Notes: a model not told the origin generated them from the sequence alone. Positions 22,228-34,909 are shown, numbered from the stretch's first letter. The stretch is 64,000 bases of DNA from Ziziphus jujuba (GCF_031755915.1 NC_083383.1:16791001-16855000); one strand, 5' to 3'. Program-made: numbers and translations.

Positions 22228-24914
22228 TATGTTTTTTTCCCCCAGAACTCAGTTTTTCTTATACTACTAGTTCAAATTTCATCAAGAAATCTAGTAGCAG
22301 TCCTGTAGTAGTATGGACCAAAGTGAAACCTGATATAATTTAGAAACCCACATGCAATAAGCAATAAAAAATGACTAAAAATTACATATAAATATATATA
22401 TATATATTTTTAAAGAGAAAATAATTTTTTCTTTAAATAATTGTCTAAAAATTATAAGAAATTACACTTAACTTAATTAAAGTCATTAAAAAAAAAAAAG
22501 AAAAAGAAAGGAACAAATTTAACATACACTAAAATCTTTTGAATTTTTTATTAAAGAAAACATTTAAAGAAAATATACAAATTATTTTGAAAAAAACTTT
22601 GTTTTTAAAATCATTTGTCACTTACTAAATTTCCTTTTTACGTCTTTCGTTTATTTATCGTGACAAATTTATTTTATATATAAAAATTATAAATTTTTAA
22701 ATTGATTTTTGACTTATATTCAATTAAGTAAAAAAAAATCAAAGCTTTAATAATTAGTTAAACTCTATTAAACATAGATCTGTATTAAAAGTATAATTTT
22801 ATATTTTTATCAGTTGTAAAGATTTTAAGATTTTAAATTATTTTTGAAAAAACTGTTTTTAAAAAATATTTTTTATTGTTATTTATTATGATTGACAGGT
22901 ATGATTGATCTTACCGATTTTTGGATGGAAAATGGCTTAGGGAGTGATGATGCAAGAGAAATTTGAACTTTCAAAACATAAATGCAAAAAAAAAAAAAAA
23001 TTTCATGAACCATCAGTGTAAATTTCCTATAATTTAAATATTTAGTAAGATAAATTAATTGTTAATTAAAAAGACATTAAAAAAATTTAGGCTACGTTTA
23101 AAATATACAATAATCATTTTTTTTGAAAATAAAAATAGTTATCCGTGGAAATAGAAAATGAAAAAAAATAATTTTTATTTATATATTTGGTAAAAGTATT
23201 GATTTAAAATCAAATTTTAATTTTTATAATTTTTTTCTAAAAATATTTGAATTTGATAAAAATTAATTAAAAATTAAATTTATATTTATTTATATATTTT
23301 TATTATGTGATAATAAATGTAAATTTAAACATGATAAGGATATTTCAAAGTTTATTTACATTAAAATATAGGAATAGAAATTTTGAAATTTAAAAAAAAA
23401 TAACTTTGTTATTTCAAATGAAAGTATATATATTTTTATGTACTAGCTATTGTTAAATTCAAAAAGTTACTAGATATAGGAAAAATTAAATTTATAGAAT
23501 AAGTATTCTACTCCATATTTATTTCATAAACTAAACATGCCTTATGTTTATTTATTTACTTGGCGAATGGACATCATATGAATTATATTTTTTTTTTATT
23601 AATTATTTATAGATAGTAGTCTTAAGTAAAGTTCATTTTACTTTATTAAACTAAAATACATTCTTGATGACCATTGGACCTTTTAGGATTTAAAATTTAA
23701 AAAATATTAAGTATGAGTTTAGTAATATACTAAAATATTATTTAGAAAAAATGAAAAATCTGATAATTAATAAATATAATCTTAAATTCTATATTTTAAT
23801 GTGATCAAAAAATTAAAATTAAAGATCTCATTTTAGTTCTAAACTAAGAATCTTATTTCAATTTGATTATATTTATTAAATACAGCTAACTATGTTAGAG
23901 AAATGAATCTGCTTAGCCGAATGGAGGACACCACAAAAATCAAATACTAAAATACAAAAATAGAACCAAATTAAAAAGTACATTAACAAAAAAATAGAAA
24001 GCCATTGATTAATAGCAAACTAGAAAAAACAAACAAATGAAATACATTAATTTTATAACTACTAACTAGATTAAATGATAAATAAAATATTTAAAGATAT
24101 GAATAGCTATCATACTTAGTACATGATTATACTAATAAATGATAATTAAATTATATATATATATATATATATATATTTATAGACAACACACACACAATAG
24201 TTTTTAGATCATGATTTTTAGAAAAGTTAGTGTTTGAATAAATATTTGGTATTCAAATAAAAGTACTGATTTATAAATGAAAAATATTATTTATCACTAT
24301 TGGTAAATGATTATTAGTGAAATTAATATATCAAATGATAATTTAAATGATTATTATTAAATTGTTCAGTTTTATAATTTTATAATAAAAATAAATTATA
24401 TACTGTAATTAAAATTGACCACATAAAATAGTAATTATCATCAATAATAAAAATTAGCAAATATAATTGCTGTGAAATAAAAATATTATTTTTATGTATA
24501 CAATTAAAAGCTGTATAAATTGGACTTTTTTATTTTTATTTTTTTTAACATACACAAATTTTACAAACTAGGGTGAAGTATGGAGTATTATTTATCTTTT
24601 TATGCGAATTTCGGAAAATGGTTGTGGTGTTGTCTTTTTATTCTGTAAATTGATTATAAATTCAGGAATTGTTGTAAAATAGACGAAATTGAGTTGAAAT
24701 TTATGTAAATTTTTGGCAGTTAGTTTCTCAAGTTAAGGTGTTCAAAATTTTAGAAAAATTAGATCAAATTATTGTGTACATGAAATTGATAATACAGTTC
24801 CTTTTATTTTTCTTTTGAAATTAAAAAAGAAAACCAATTGAATCATTTTAAGGATAAAAATTAGATAATAATAATTTAATGATACATGCAAAATCAAAAT
24901 CCATATTAAGTTAA
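20801..24914. other. AT-rich intergenic DNA with MITE-like pieces
   Basis: No supportable gene. Visible elements: a GGCCTTGTTTTGGTTAACCA / GGCCTTGTTTGGTAGTTAAA pair at 21057-21120, of the kind that begins hAT-type MITEs; a G11-type run near 21716-21727; a perfect 22-bp inverted repeat at 21995-22054; (TA)n at 22191-22225 and 24157-24176; and a block at about 23091-23553 whose ends (AGGCTACGTTTAAAA and the complement of TAAACTAAACATGCCTT) resemble a decayed MITE. Confidence 0.45.
21995..22054. repeat. Perfect 22-bp inverted repeat (hairpin)
   Basis: Arms 21995-22016 (beginning ATTAGAAGCTTTATTCACAC) and 22033-22054 are exact reverse complements, separated by 16 bases. The inner end carries CACGTGT, a G-box-like core. 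No T-tract or adjacent gene suggests a terminator; it may be the core of a foldback element. Confidence 0.8.
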
Positions 24915-25088
24915 AAATTCTATTTATGCTTTTGACTTTTCAGACTATGGTTATTAGGGCTCGTAGATTGTCCTGATGGAGCATTTGACAATGTCATGGG
25001 AAGGTACGATTTGGGTTAAAGGAAGAGGAAGGCAGAAAGAAGAAGAAAAAGAGAAATATATAGATAATAATAATAATAATAATGATTG

Positions 25089-25119
<31 letters not shown>

Positions 25120-25453
25120 TTTATTTTGCTACAACGTAAAAGATTATTATACCCCTACGTTGAGATTACAAGCGTGCCGTTTAAAACGGCCAAATTTTAA
25201 AACGGCCAAATTCATAGAGCACAAATAAGGTCAAAGATGAAAAACAAATCGCATTGCAATCCAAAACGCGTTTCAGAGAAGAAAGATGCTTGACCTGCTG
25301 CAAATAAGCAATAAGCTTGGAGAGCGGCAATGGCGGATTATTGAAAATGTGGCAATACCAAATCTTTTGCTCCTTGTTGAAATACAAAGAGGTATGGATT
25401 ATATTATACATGCATGTCTCTGAAGTCAGTTTAAGCTCTTCCTTCCTCAAACT

Positions 25454-25601
25454 GTTTATGGTGTGGATGGTTCTCATGCGAATTATAATATTGGTAACAA
25501 TTTTTTATAATATTGATAATAATTTTCTAAGAATCCATCGTTAATACTATAAAAAATCACCACTAATACTACGATTCTTATGTGAACCACCTACAATTTT
25601 C
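25454..25601. mobile_element. MITE copy 1 (CACTA-like hairpin)
   Basis: A self-complementary unit: the left arm ('gtggatggttctcatgcgaattataatattgg') mirrors the right arm ('ccactaatactacgattcttatgtgaaccac'), with AATACTATAAAAAA-type sequence near the centre. It is the same family as copy 2 but more diverged. It lies next to a (TA)n run at 25604-25622. Confidence 0.6.
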
Positions 25602-26430
25602 ATATATATATATATATATATATTTTTTTTTTTTTAAAAAAATTTTAATTTAATTTTGATGATTTACCATACGAAACTGCTAAAGCAAAAGTAACCACAA
25701 CCACCACCACATCACCCCCCTCAGATATTTTCTCAATTTTTCTCGTGAAAGTCAGATGTCAGACTTTATTGTTTCTGCTTTTTCTGTAAATTACACTGCT
25801 CTGAAAACACGGCTTTGTACCTCCAACAATGCAGTCTAGCCTTTTACAATTTTTTTTAATTTTTTATACGTTTTTTTGGGTTTTGATACTTCACCTACTT
25901 ATTTTTAGCAATATAAAGTTCATTAATTAGAATTTTTAAAAGTAATAATTATTTGCAATTATAATGATTTAATAAAATTAGTTAGTAACTCAAGAATGAT
26001 ATAATGAAAACAAAAAAACTATACTTATTTATAAATTCTTCTTGTAAATTATTTTTGTTTTTTGCTTTATGGATTGGTGATTTTCTTTTATATATAAATT
26101 TGTAAAGTAATCATTCCAAAATATTGAAACCATATTCTTCTTCAAAAAATAAAAATGCAAAATCTATTTGGTTTACTAAATAATAGAATTAGTGGGACTA
26201 AATGTAATATAAATAGAAAAATTTGTTGCATAAATATATCTATTGATAAATCATTTTGGTCCTTGATTAGGGATGAATAAGTATTGAGAAATTGTGAGTA
26301 GCTCTATCCATGATTTCACATTGTTCCATTTGATACTTTCAATAAATATTCCAGCAAATTTGTTTAATAGACAATATAATTTGTTAAATATCTTAGAACA
26401 TAAAACCGACATATATTTATATATGTACAG

Positions 26431-26590
26431 TCTGTTTATGATGCGGACGGTCATCATACGGACCACAATATTGGTGATAGTTTTTTATAGTATTTGTGAC
26501 GATTTTCTAAAAAACTGTCGTTAATACTATAAAAAACCGTCACTAATACTACGGTTCTCATGCAGACCGTCTTCATCATAAAATTTCCAT
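26431..26590. mobile_element. MITE copy 2 (CACTA-like hairpin)
   Basis: About 160 bp that folds on itself: GATGCGGACGGTCATCATAC...TATAGTATTTGTGACG on the left against the complement of CGTTAATACTATAAAAAACC...CTCATGCAGACCGTCTTCAT on the right. Motifs of the 'gtgacggttttttatagtatt' type are typical of MITEs derived from CACTA transposons. Unit B at about 42140-42160 reads straight through from 'acctatgtata' to 'tactttcag' with no such sequence, so B keeps the empty site. Confidence 0.7.
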
Positions 26591-27078
26591 ATATATATAT
26601 GTATACTTTCAAAAAAATAAAATAAAGTGTCAATATAAAATGGTGCTCCTTTGGAAAAAAAAAAATTATGAGTCCGCCAATAGTGTAGAATAACTAATCT
26701 GGCAAGAGGTGTATCAAATGATAAATGTCATTATATATTAGTTTATTAGTTTGATAGTTTTATTTACTTTTCTCAAAGTTTCATTATACATTATTTAATT
26801 TATATTAATTTTTAAGGAGTTAAATCATAATATATCATTTTATCACATAATTCTGAAACAAATTTCTTTTTAACAAATAACTTAATAATCAATTTGGCCA
26901 TGTATATGAAATTTATTAATTTCAAAAAACCAGTGCCTTTAGCATTAACATATGAAAAAGTTTACTAAATATTTACGGTAAAATACAATATGTTATTACC
27001 TTATTGGCTGTTATGTTATTATTTTATTGGTTAAAAATATTATTTTATAATAATTTGTTATTGATTAAATTTTCTTTT

Positions 27079-27267
27079 CATTATTTATTTATTTATTTAT
27101 TGATTGCTTTTAGAAAAAAAATAGTAATATTTTAAAATTTTATATTTATCAAAAAATATTTTTTAAGTTTCACTTTTTATTTATTTATTTATTGATTGCT
27201 TTTAGGGAAAAAAAATAGTATTATTTTAAAATTTTATATTTATCAAAAAAAATATTTTTTAAATTTC
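27079..27267. repeat. Tandem duplication of about 95 bp, unit A only
   Basis: Two adjacent copies of a TTTATTTATTTATTGATTGC...TTTTATATTTATCAAAAAA block, at 27079-27170 and 27171-27267. Unit B has a single copy at about 42617-42712, so the doubling happened in A after the segmental duplication. Confidence 0.75.
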
Positions 27268-29378
27268 ATATTGATTTTTAAATTTGAATAGTCAATGTTT
27301 GTCGATTTCCCTTACTTATTTTTACAGTCGTCGTTGTCTTTGTAAGGATCGCTTTAAATATGCTTCAGAGGCCGTACAGCAGAAGAGTCCTTCTAACAGC
27401 TGTTATTGACGGGAAGGTTCCCTATTTTTTGTTGCCTTTAAAACAATCCCATTTTTTCAAAGGAAAAAATTTGATGGCCGTCCGGGTAAAATTGGCAATC
27501 CTTCCCACACCCTCTGAGACCAGTACAATTATCGATGCTAAGCAAATAGCTTTCTTCTTCTTCTTTTATTTTATTTTATTTTTTTGATTTATGATTTCTT
27601 GCTGGGAAGTCACGTTCTAAGTTAGCGCCCAAAAATAATCCCTTTACAAAAGCGTGTGAAATGCATGCTAAAATAACACCGTGGACAATGAGCTTTTAAG
27701 TTTCTTTATCAAAGTAATAATAATAAAAAGATTTTCTTTATACGCATCGTTTAAATAATCAAAAAATTTGTGAAATTTTAATTTTTTTTAAAAACATGTA
27801 ACTTTTTTTTCTATTTGATATTTATTTTAAAATAAAAAAGTATTGATCTAGAAAAATTATATTTTCATCTATATGAAAAAAATATACAGAAAAGTTATTT
27901 TATTTATAAAAATATTATTTTAAAAATTAAAAAATAATTTTAAAAAAATTTAAAAAGTATAAATTTATCTTTAATTTTTAAAAAATATAAATTAAAATAT
28001 TTATAAATTTTATTTTTTTATTTTTTATCAAATATAATATGAAAAAAATTAATTCATAATAAATTAATTTTAAAAAAAAATTACATTTTGGAAATCAGTT
28101 TTCTTGAAACTGCAGCACCTCTTGAATGTGCCTCAAGGAATTCCCGCGTAGAAGGTACAACCGATGGAAAGACTAGTAAACGTGACGTCAACCAAATGCC
28201 TTCTCTTTTGTGAAAATAGCGTTTTCTTTCTTGTTTCCTGCCAAGTCACGTGTTAGGTTCGTTCATAGTGACCGCAATTAATCTGTCTATAAAATATAAA
28301 GATGGTCGCAGTAGCATTTGGTCTTACGTACATAACAATTAACAATAAATAAGTATGAATAAAAAAAAAAAAATTATGAGGAGGAAATTGAAAGGTAGGT
28401 GGGAATTGAGTTTACAGACTATATAGATATATATATAACACGTCCTTTTACAAACCAGAGGCAGAGGAAATTTGTGTCCATCACAACAAAAAAAAAAAAA
28501 AAAAAAAAAGGAACTGTATTGCCCCACATTCAATAATACGAGACTAGCCATTCTCTCCAGGTTTTTTCCTCATTTGCACCAGGTGAAGCGTCTTTCTCCT
28601 TTATTTGTAGAAGACCTACTCTTCTCTGTTGCTTATCATTTTAAATTGCAGTGCATTTTCTTTCTTTGTTTAATCTAATTGCTCTTTATTCTTTGTAATT
28701 AATTGGTATAAATGGAAACAATATATTCTCAACGGGTATAATATTAACTATCAGGTTTTTTAACAATCTTAAGTAAAATGCTACTGAAAGTTACATTGAA
28801 CATTTTCTACCCACTCAAAGATGTAACTTTCATTGGTACAGGAAAAAAATGCTTTAATTTGATAAAATGCATTAGGATGTTGAAACTGTAATATTGTTAA
28901 TATCCTGTATTTTCTTTGCAACCAAACAGAAATTAAAAAACTCACTACCAAAATGGAAGGAAAAAGTAGAGAGAAAATAATGCGTGCTATGATAGGCTGC
29001 TTAAGTTGGTAAAATTCTAAACCCTCTTCAAGCGAATTTGGGCTAGGATCTTATTAGAATGTCTAACAGAGTTCTAGAAATTCTGTATAATATTTTCATA
29101 AGTCATATCATGAGAAAATCAGCATTCATAGCAGGCATGGATAAAACTAATCTTTACTTAACAAAATAAAATAAATTCATTCCACTTAATTGCATTAGTT
29201 TTTCATACGCAGGAAATTTGGTGTTGTGTATTTAGCTTGAATTTGTAGCTCATAATAATTTGATGTTTGTTTTATTCTTTCTTTTTTTGGTTGCATTTGT
29301 TATTTTAATGATTTAAAAGAAAACAAAAAAAAGGCCTGCTGATTTTGTTACTTCAACACCAACAACAGAGAGAGCAAA

Positions 29379-30668
29379 ATGGAAAGTGGCAACGGATTCG
29401 ACCCTGAAAACCCATATATCTCGCTTGCAAATTCAATAAAGATTCAGTTCAAAAGCTTGCCTCCCATATCTTCAGCATGTACTATCTGCAGAGTACCTGA
29501 CCGTCTGAGGCTTGCGAATGAAAAGGCATATACACCACAAGTTGTTTCCATTGGTCCTTTCCACCATGGCAAGGATAGCTTAAAAACAATGGAAGAGCAC
29601 AAAATGAGGTATCTAGAAGATTATCTTCAACGGACCGATGAAAGCTTGGAGAATTACATAAAGATTGTAAAGGAAAGTGAACCTAGACTGCGGAGTTGCT
29701 ATGCAGAAACCATTGGATTCAGCAGTGATGAATTTGTAAAGATCATCCTAGTAGACTCTGTCTTCATCATTCAGGTCTTATTAAGGTTCAGCATCCGCGA
29801 ATTGCGAGTCGAGCGTGATCCGATATTCAACAGGCGATGGATGTTGCATGATGTATGGCCAGACCTGTGCTTGCTTGAGAATCAGTTACCATTCTTCATA
29901 CTTGAAAAAATTTATGAGCCTAACAAAATTAAACTATCGTCTGGACAGACCGTGGACCTTTCAATCATTGAACTTTCCCACAAATTCTTCACAAAACTGA
30001 TGCAATTGGAAGGGATTGAAGAAAAGTTGGAGGAAATCAAACGTTATAATGTTGCACACGTTGCCGATTTTCTGAGAAATCTTTATATACCTTCGAACCT
30101 ACGTGATGGAGGGGAATTTCAAAGTATAAATGCTCCCAGCGTGACAGAGCTACACCGTGCAGGAGTTAAGTTCAGAGTAGCATCAAGCAAAAACTTGTTT
30201 GATATAAGTTTCAATAATGGAATTCTTGAAATCCCCAAGTTAAGAATAGACGATTACTCAGAACTGATCATTAGAAATCTGCTAGCCTTTGAACAATGCC
30301 ATTACGACGACAATTATATGAATGATTATGTTGCGATTATGGATCGCCTTGTTAACATTCCAAAGGATGTGGATTTGCTTGTAGAACATGAAATTCTGGA
30401 AAACTGGCTAGGGGACAGCGGTGAGGTAGCTACTTTGATAAACAAACTCGCAGAAGGAGCTACATGGTCAAAGGATGATTTTTATTTTGCTGATACTTTC
30501 AACAATCTCAATGTCTATTGCAGAACCCGTTGGCACAAATGGAAGGCGAACTTGAAGCAGAATTATTTCAACACACCTTGGGCAATTGTCTCTGTCATTG
30601 CGGCTATTTTTCTCATCATTCTAGCAATCATACAAACGGTTTGTTCTATTCTCCAAGTTGAGAAATAG
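29379..30668 (+). CDS. DUF247 (UPF0481) family protein, intact
   Basis: A single-exon gene of 429 residues, the usual length for this plant-specific family. The ATG at 29379 follows an A-rich leader and matches the family start. Blocks in order: residues 10-45 (NPYISLANSI ... CRVPDRLR), the family signature at 53-66 (PQVVSIGPFHHGKD) with MEEHKMRYLEDYLQR at 71-85, ILVDSVFIIQVLL at 123-135, LLENQLPFFILEKIY at 165-179, ILEIPKLRI at 282-290, ENWLGDSGEVATLINKL at 341-357, and a C-terminal membrane helix at about 401-424 (WAIVSVIAAIFLIILAII). Such proteins are thought to be anchored by this helix with the bulk on one side. Molecular function is unknown; two DUF247 genes mark the grass self-incompatibility loci. 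Its partner in unit B and an older inverted copy at 19.6 kb are dead, so this is the only working DUF247 gene here. Confidence 0.93.
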   Translation: MESGNGFDPENPYISLANSIKIQFKSLPPISSACTICRVPDRLRLANEKAYTPQVVSIGPFHHGKDSLKTMEEHKMRYLEDYLQRTDESLENYIKIVKESEPRLRSCYAETIGFSSDEFVKIILVDSVFIIQVLLRFSIRELRVERDPIFNRRWMLHDVWPDLCLLENQLPFFILEKIYEPNKIKLSSGQTVDLSIIELSHKFFTKLMQLEGIEEKLEEIKRYNVAHVADFLRNLYIPSNLRDGGEFQSINAPSVTELHRAGVKFRVASSKNLFDISFNNGILEIPKLRIDDYSELIIRNLLAFEQCHYDDNYMNDYVAIMDRLVNIPKDVDLLVEHEILENWLGDSGEVATLINKLAEGATWSKDDFYFADTFNNLNVYCRTRWHKWKANLKQNYFNTPWAIVSVIAAIFLIILAIIQTVCSILQVEK

Positions 30669-31330
30669 TACCGTTTACCAAAAAGCTGAGAAATAGTACC
30701 GTTTAATGTAAGGTGAAATTAATAAATTGATCTGTATAATTTGTAAGTCTGTTTGTATGCAACACAATAAGAGTTTGATCTATTTATAGGCTCAACCACT
30801 GATATTTTATCTTTTTATCTTGGTTGTTTTATGTTATTTCACTTGTCTTCCATAAATTCAAAGATTCAGAGGTAAGAAAGAAAGGCAATATAAGAAATCA
30901 ATTTATGAAAGATTTTGTGTGGTGCATTCTTGTTTATTCCTTCCCTGTTTTTTTGTTTTTGTTTTATTTATCAATTTATTTATTTTTTTGGGTAATCTTG
31001 TGGCGGGGTTTGCTCTCTGAAAAACAAATTTCCATGAAGTCTGATAAACTGGCATAGCCGTGCGAGTTTTCACGTTCTGTAATTATAGTGGTCTTTGCAT
31101 TTGATTTTTGTGCATTATACAAATGAGGTGGAGATAGTTTTTGAAAACTAGCTGTAATAAGGATTGAGCCAAGACTTGCAACTCCTATTTTAAGCTGAAT
31201 ACTATATTTCCTAAAAGATAATGTCCATAAATGGTTTATATATCTTCGATTGGAAGAATGAATTGTGGGATTTTATGTTTCTCGATCTTTTATTCTTGCT
31301 TTTTGATTTCTAATCTATGAGAAATGATAA

Positions 31331-32659
31331 TGTATTTATACATGTGTTAGCTATTTTTGTAGCTCTAATAACTGGATACTCTAATAAACTAGTACAGATG
31401 GCTTGACGACATGGCATTGTGTCAGTTAACTACAAGGTAATTAACTCAATTCTCAGACAAGAGTTAACCCATTTGTCACATCAGCTCATCACAGATTATC
31501 ACTAACAGGAGTCATGACTCCCATTGTGACAACGGCTTCCATAGTTGAGAGAGGATGACTCCAAATAACTCAAACTATAAAAATAGCAACAGATAAGGTT
31601 GGCCCAACAGTTTGACGAAAAGTATAATTCCAAGTAACCTCACCCTCCTTTTTGACAAATAAATATTGCAATCCCTACCAGATTGTCCTGTAAACTATAC
31701 TATCATGTTGCATGTTCAAAAGCCACTGTTGGCACGTTTGTAATTTTAAAGATATCGATAATAAAATTTTTATGATACAAATTCAAATTAGATATACTTT
31801 TCATTTTATTTTTTATGTTGGGCATGTCATCGAAATTTTATCAAATGTGATAAATAATATGTCATGATTTATTTTAGTTAATATAAAATAAATATGATTG
31901 AGGTTAAATAAGATTTTTTAAAAAAATTCTAGGACAATATGTTATACAAATATTTTAAGACAAATATTAATTAATATGAAATTATTTTAACTTAACAAAT
32001 TTTTTTTTTCTTTTTGTAAAAAAGCATTTTGTACGTGTTAAACTTTGGTTTTTACATTCAAAAAATAGATTTATATTTTTATCTTAAGGGTAATATGGTT
32101 ATTTCAAATAAAAATTCATTAGTTAGCACTTAATTAATTGTTAATTAAGGAGTTCAACGGTCTATAAGATTAGGTAGTTATTCGAAAGTAGCTAATAGCT
32201 TATGGGGTTAAATTTGATTTAACCAATGTTTAATTTTGACTATTATTTGTCTTATATATATATGTGGGAGAAAAAAGCTTCAAGTCATAACGAACTATTA
32301 TTATTATTATTATTTTTTATATAAATTGGATCTCAAATTGTAACTTTTAATTTTTAATATTCCGGCAAAACTATACTATTTTCTCAATGCAAGTAATATA
32401 ATCTAAGGGCATAACAGTTGTTCTGACTTGAGACCAAGTGTATAAGAGAGCTGTTATGCTGGAAATTTGTTTTCAACATAATGTGAACTACTTGTGACAT
32501 ATATTAATTGCTTAAGACGCTATCTCAATTACTTGATTAATACTAAAATCATTATTGAATAGCTAGCAATCCTTAACATTTGCCATACCACTATATGCCC
32601 AACATAAAAACATACTTAAATGATTTTATTAAACAATTTAAATGTTTATAATTAATTTA
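31331..32659. other. Spacer between duplication units A and B
   Basis: About 1.3 kb of AT-rich sequence with no coding frame and no match to either unit that I can see. It contains an (ATT)n run near 32298-32316. The nature of the junction (unequal exchange, insertion or decay of the unit ends) cannot be read from it. Confidence 0.45.
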
Positions 32660-33669
32660 TTCAAGTTAAAATTTTATTTATGCTTTTGACCTTTCAGACT
32701 ACGGTCCCAATGGTTTGGGTAGTAAGGATGGTAGATTGTCCTAATAAGGCATTTGATAACGTCACGAGAAGGTACGATTTGGGGCTGTGTAGACAAAGAG
32801 AAGGGATAAAGAAGAAGAAAAAGAGAAATATAGCAATAATAATAATTATTATTATTTTTGCTGCAGCATAAAAGATTATTAAACCCTTTGAGATTACAAG
32901 CATTCCATTTAAACCGACACAATTCATATAGCACAAATCAGGTCAAAGATGAAAAACAAATTGCATTGCAATCCAAAACGCGTTTTAGAGAAGAAAGATG
33001 CTTTACTTGCTGCATCATCATCTTTGTATGGGTAAAATAATTCGTTAAGGACACATCACAAGACACGATAGTAAAGTTTGTCTAATAAGCAGCAACGTCA
33101 ACGGTAATATCCTAATAGCTACAACGCTTCAGTTAAAAGGGGATGACTCGGGTTAAAAGACCAATAGATTCGAAATAATTAATCTCTGGCATCTTAACTA
33201 AGACAAATTATCCGAGGTAAGAAGCAATATTGCAGGATCCGATATAAAAGAAGAAATACCCATAAGGAGTACAAAAACAAAAACAATACCTGAGCAAATA
33301 TCGGGATTTTTGAATCCTAAAAGAAAAGAGGATCCAATCAAGATAAGTCAAAATTTCGTAGAATCATTTCAAAGTAGAATTCAAATGGAAGTCAAAACAG
33401 GACAACATAATTCCCAAAAAATCAGCCTAGAATATTATTATTAACTAGATAATATAATCCAACTCATTATAAAAAACGTAGGAGGCACCCCTGTTTAAGG
33501 TACGCTAGAAAATATAATCAACTACAGTTATTGAGCTTTAAAAGACTGTAAGTTTGTGATCTGACTTGAGCGTCGGAGTGCTTTTGGCCGGTACCACACC
33601 AGTGCCAAGTTTACCTTGCTCTTCTATCCCTTGTTTTGCAGTTCCATAACATACATTCCAGTTGCCACG

Positions 33670-34796
33670 TGATATGATTCCTCCCATGCCCGTTCAACCG
33701 ACTACCTCCTGGGGTATGGGTCGTATACAAATGAAGATGTGGTCAAACACTAGGGCACAAGTTAAGAGATTTAAGGACAACTTGGCTGGCTTTATCCAGG
33801 GAGTAATTCATTCTCCAGAGGCTTGTCCATACCAGAAGATCCAAGACCTATTTTGAGCATACAAGTGGCGGAAGCCGATATGGGTCCAACTAGCAGTTTT
33901 GGTACATTTAAGGAGTCCGGGCAGCATGAATTGGTTCCAATACTTCATGGATTCAATACATATATTTAAGAGGATATGGAATCAAGTCAACACAGATTCA
34001 AACCCATCCAAAAAGGGGCTGTGTGCATGGATTGAAGAATTGGCCGGTTTTTGCTATTTTCTTGCTGGCTTTACTGTATTTTGCTAAGTTGGCTTTTTCT
34101 CTTTCCTCAAAGCAAGGGCAACATGTGGGACTCCATAATAAGCTTATTTGGCATTCTAAAAAGCATATGGAAACTGATTTGGAGCTCAAATTGGTCAAAG
34201 ATTGGCCAAAGCCAACTTAGTTAAAAAGCTAATATTTTAGTTTCCTAATTTGATTTTACTTTTTGTTTTAGGAAATTATCATTACTTTTTATTTTATTGA
34301 TTTATTTGGTGGACAAATAAGTTTAGGAAAGTGATTATTTTATTATTTTCATTGTAAATTAATTAATTCCTAATTCAAAATAAAGGAATTAAATAATCCA
34401 AATTAGATTAGGAAAGGAGGAGACTTTCGGCCAAATTAGGATTCTTCATTGCATGGCCGATTTTTCTTTTTTGTTTTAGGGTTTTATTTTGTTTTCTCTT
34501 AGCCTATAAAAGGGCTTGTTTTTTAGGAAGAATACACCACTAATAATATTCAGAATTTATTTTGTGAAATTGAATTTCTCTTTATTCTTTTGAACACCTA
34601 AAATACCATTAGTTAATGAGTGTTTTAGTTTTGACTTATCAATAGAATATCCATCATCTATTGTGGCATTTTCGATATACCAAGGTTTCTAATTACAGGT
34701 TGGTTGGGGGTTGAGGTGACCACTAGAACTTAAACATAATTAGATCCAGGTTAATATAATACGGGTTTAGGAGTAGGTTGTCCTAGGTTTGTATCA
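33670..34796 (+). mobile_element. Solo LTR of another retrotransposon inside the Gypsy LTR
   Basis: Starts TGATATGATTCC and ends TTTGTATCA, with complementary TGATA/TATCA termini. CCACG is duplicated at 33665-33669 and 34797-34801. Its first 190 bases encode a peptide (WSNTRAQVKRFKDNLAGFIQ) resembling the C-terminal end of Gypsy polyproteins, which in some plant lineages runs into the 3' LTR. A promoter-like CTATAAAAGG lies at 34504-34513 and an AT-rich 3' part follows. No internal gag/pol accompanies it, so recombination between LTRs most likely removed the body of the element. Confidence 0.82.
34504..34513 (+). promoter_or_regulatory. TATA box of the solo LTR
   Basis: CTATAAAAGG about 290 bp before the end of the solo LTR, where the U3/R boundary of a plant LTR promoter is expected. 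Whether it is active is unknown. Confidence 0.45.
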
Positions 34797-34847
34797 CCAC
34801 GTTAGCAGTTCGTCTAGCTGGAAGCTATCAAAATTTTAGCATCAACA

Positions 34848-34866
34848 GTTTGGCGCACCAGGTAGA
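34848..34866 (+). other. Primer-binding-site region of the Gypsy element
   Basis: Immediately after the left LTR comes GTTTGGCGCACCAGGTAGA, similar to the TTTGGCGC-type start seen in plant Tat/Athila elements. I did not assign the tRNA. Confidence 0.55.
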
Positions 34867-34909
34867 GGGGTAAACAATAAACAAAAAGATATGTTATGGA
34901 GTTTTGCAA

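Larger units (their letters stand above)
24915..31330. repeat. Segmental duplication unit A (carries the intact DUF247 gene)
   Basis: Colinear with unit B (32660-64000). Matched landmarks, A versus B: 24945 / 32690 ('tttatgcttttgac'), 25210-25300 / 32935-33010 ('caaaacgcgttt...agaagaaagatgctt'), 25985 / 41473 ('agtaactcaagaat'), 27340 / 42763 ('gtaaggatcgct'), 27490 / 43300, 28150-28270 / 43875-44010 ('ccgcgtagaaggtacaa'), 29060-29380 / 50850-51181, the DUF247 gene, and 30710-31325 / 63420-64000. Everything extra in B is inserted DNA. Outside the left boundary similarity stops abruptly. Confidence 0.85.
33025..34847 (+). repeat. Left LTR of the Gypsy element, interrupted
   Basis: Matches the right LTR (40706-41379), but a 1127-bp insertion plus a 5-bp target duplication splits it after GTTGCCACG. 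Removing them leaves about 691 bp, against 674 bp on the right. Internal landmarks shared by both copies include GCAGGATCC, 'ggtaccacaccagtgccaag' and 'agcatcaaca'. Confidence 0.88.

Noticed and set aside
29379..30668. Interpretation as a self-incompatibility determinant
   Set aside because: The DUF247 role at grass S/Z loci is known, but this is a eudicot-like context with no partner genes seen; family membership alone does not support it.
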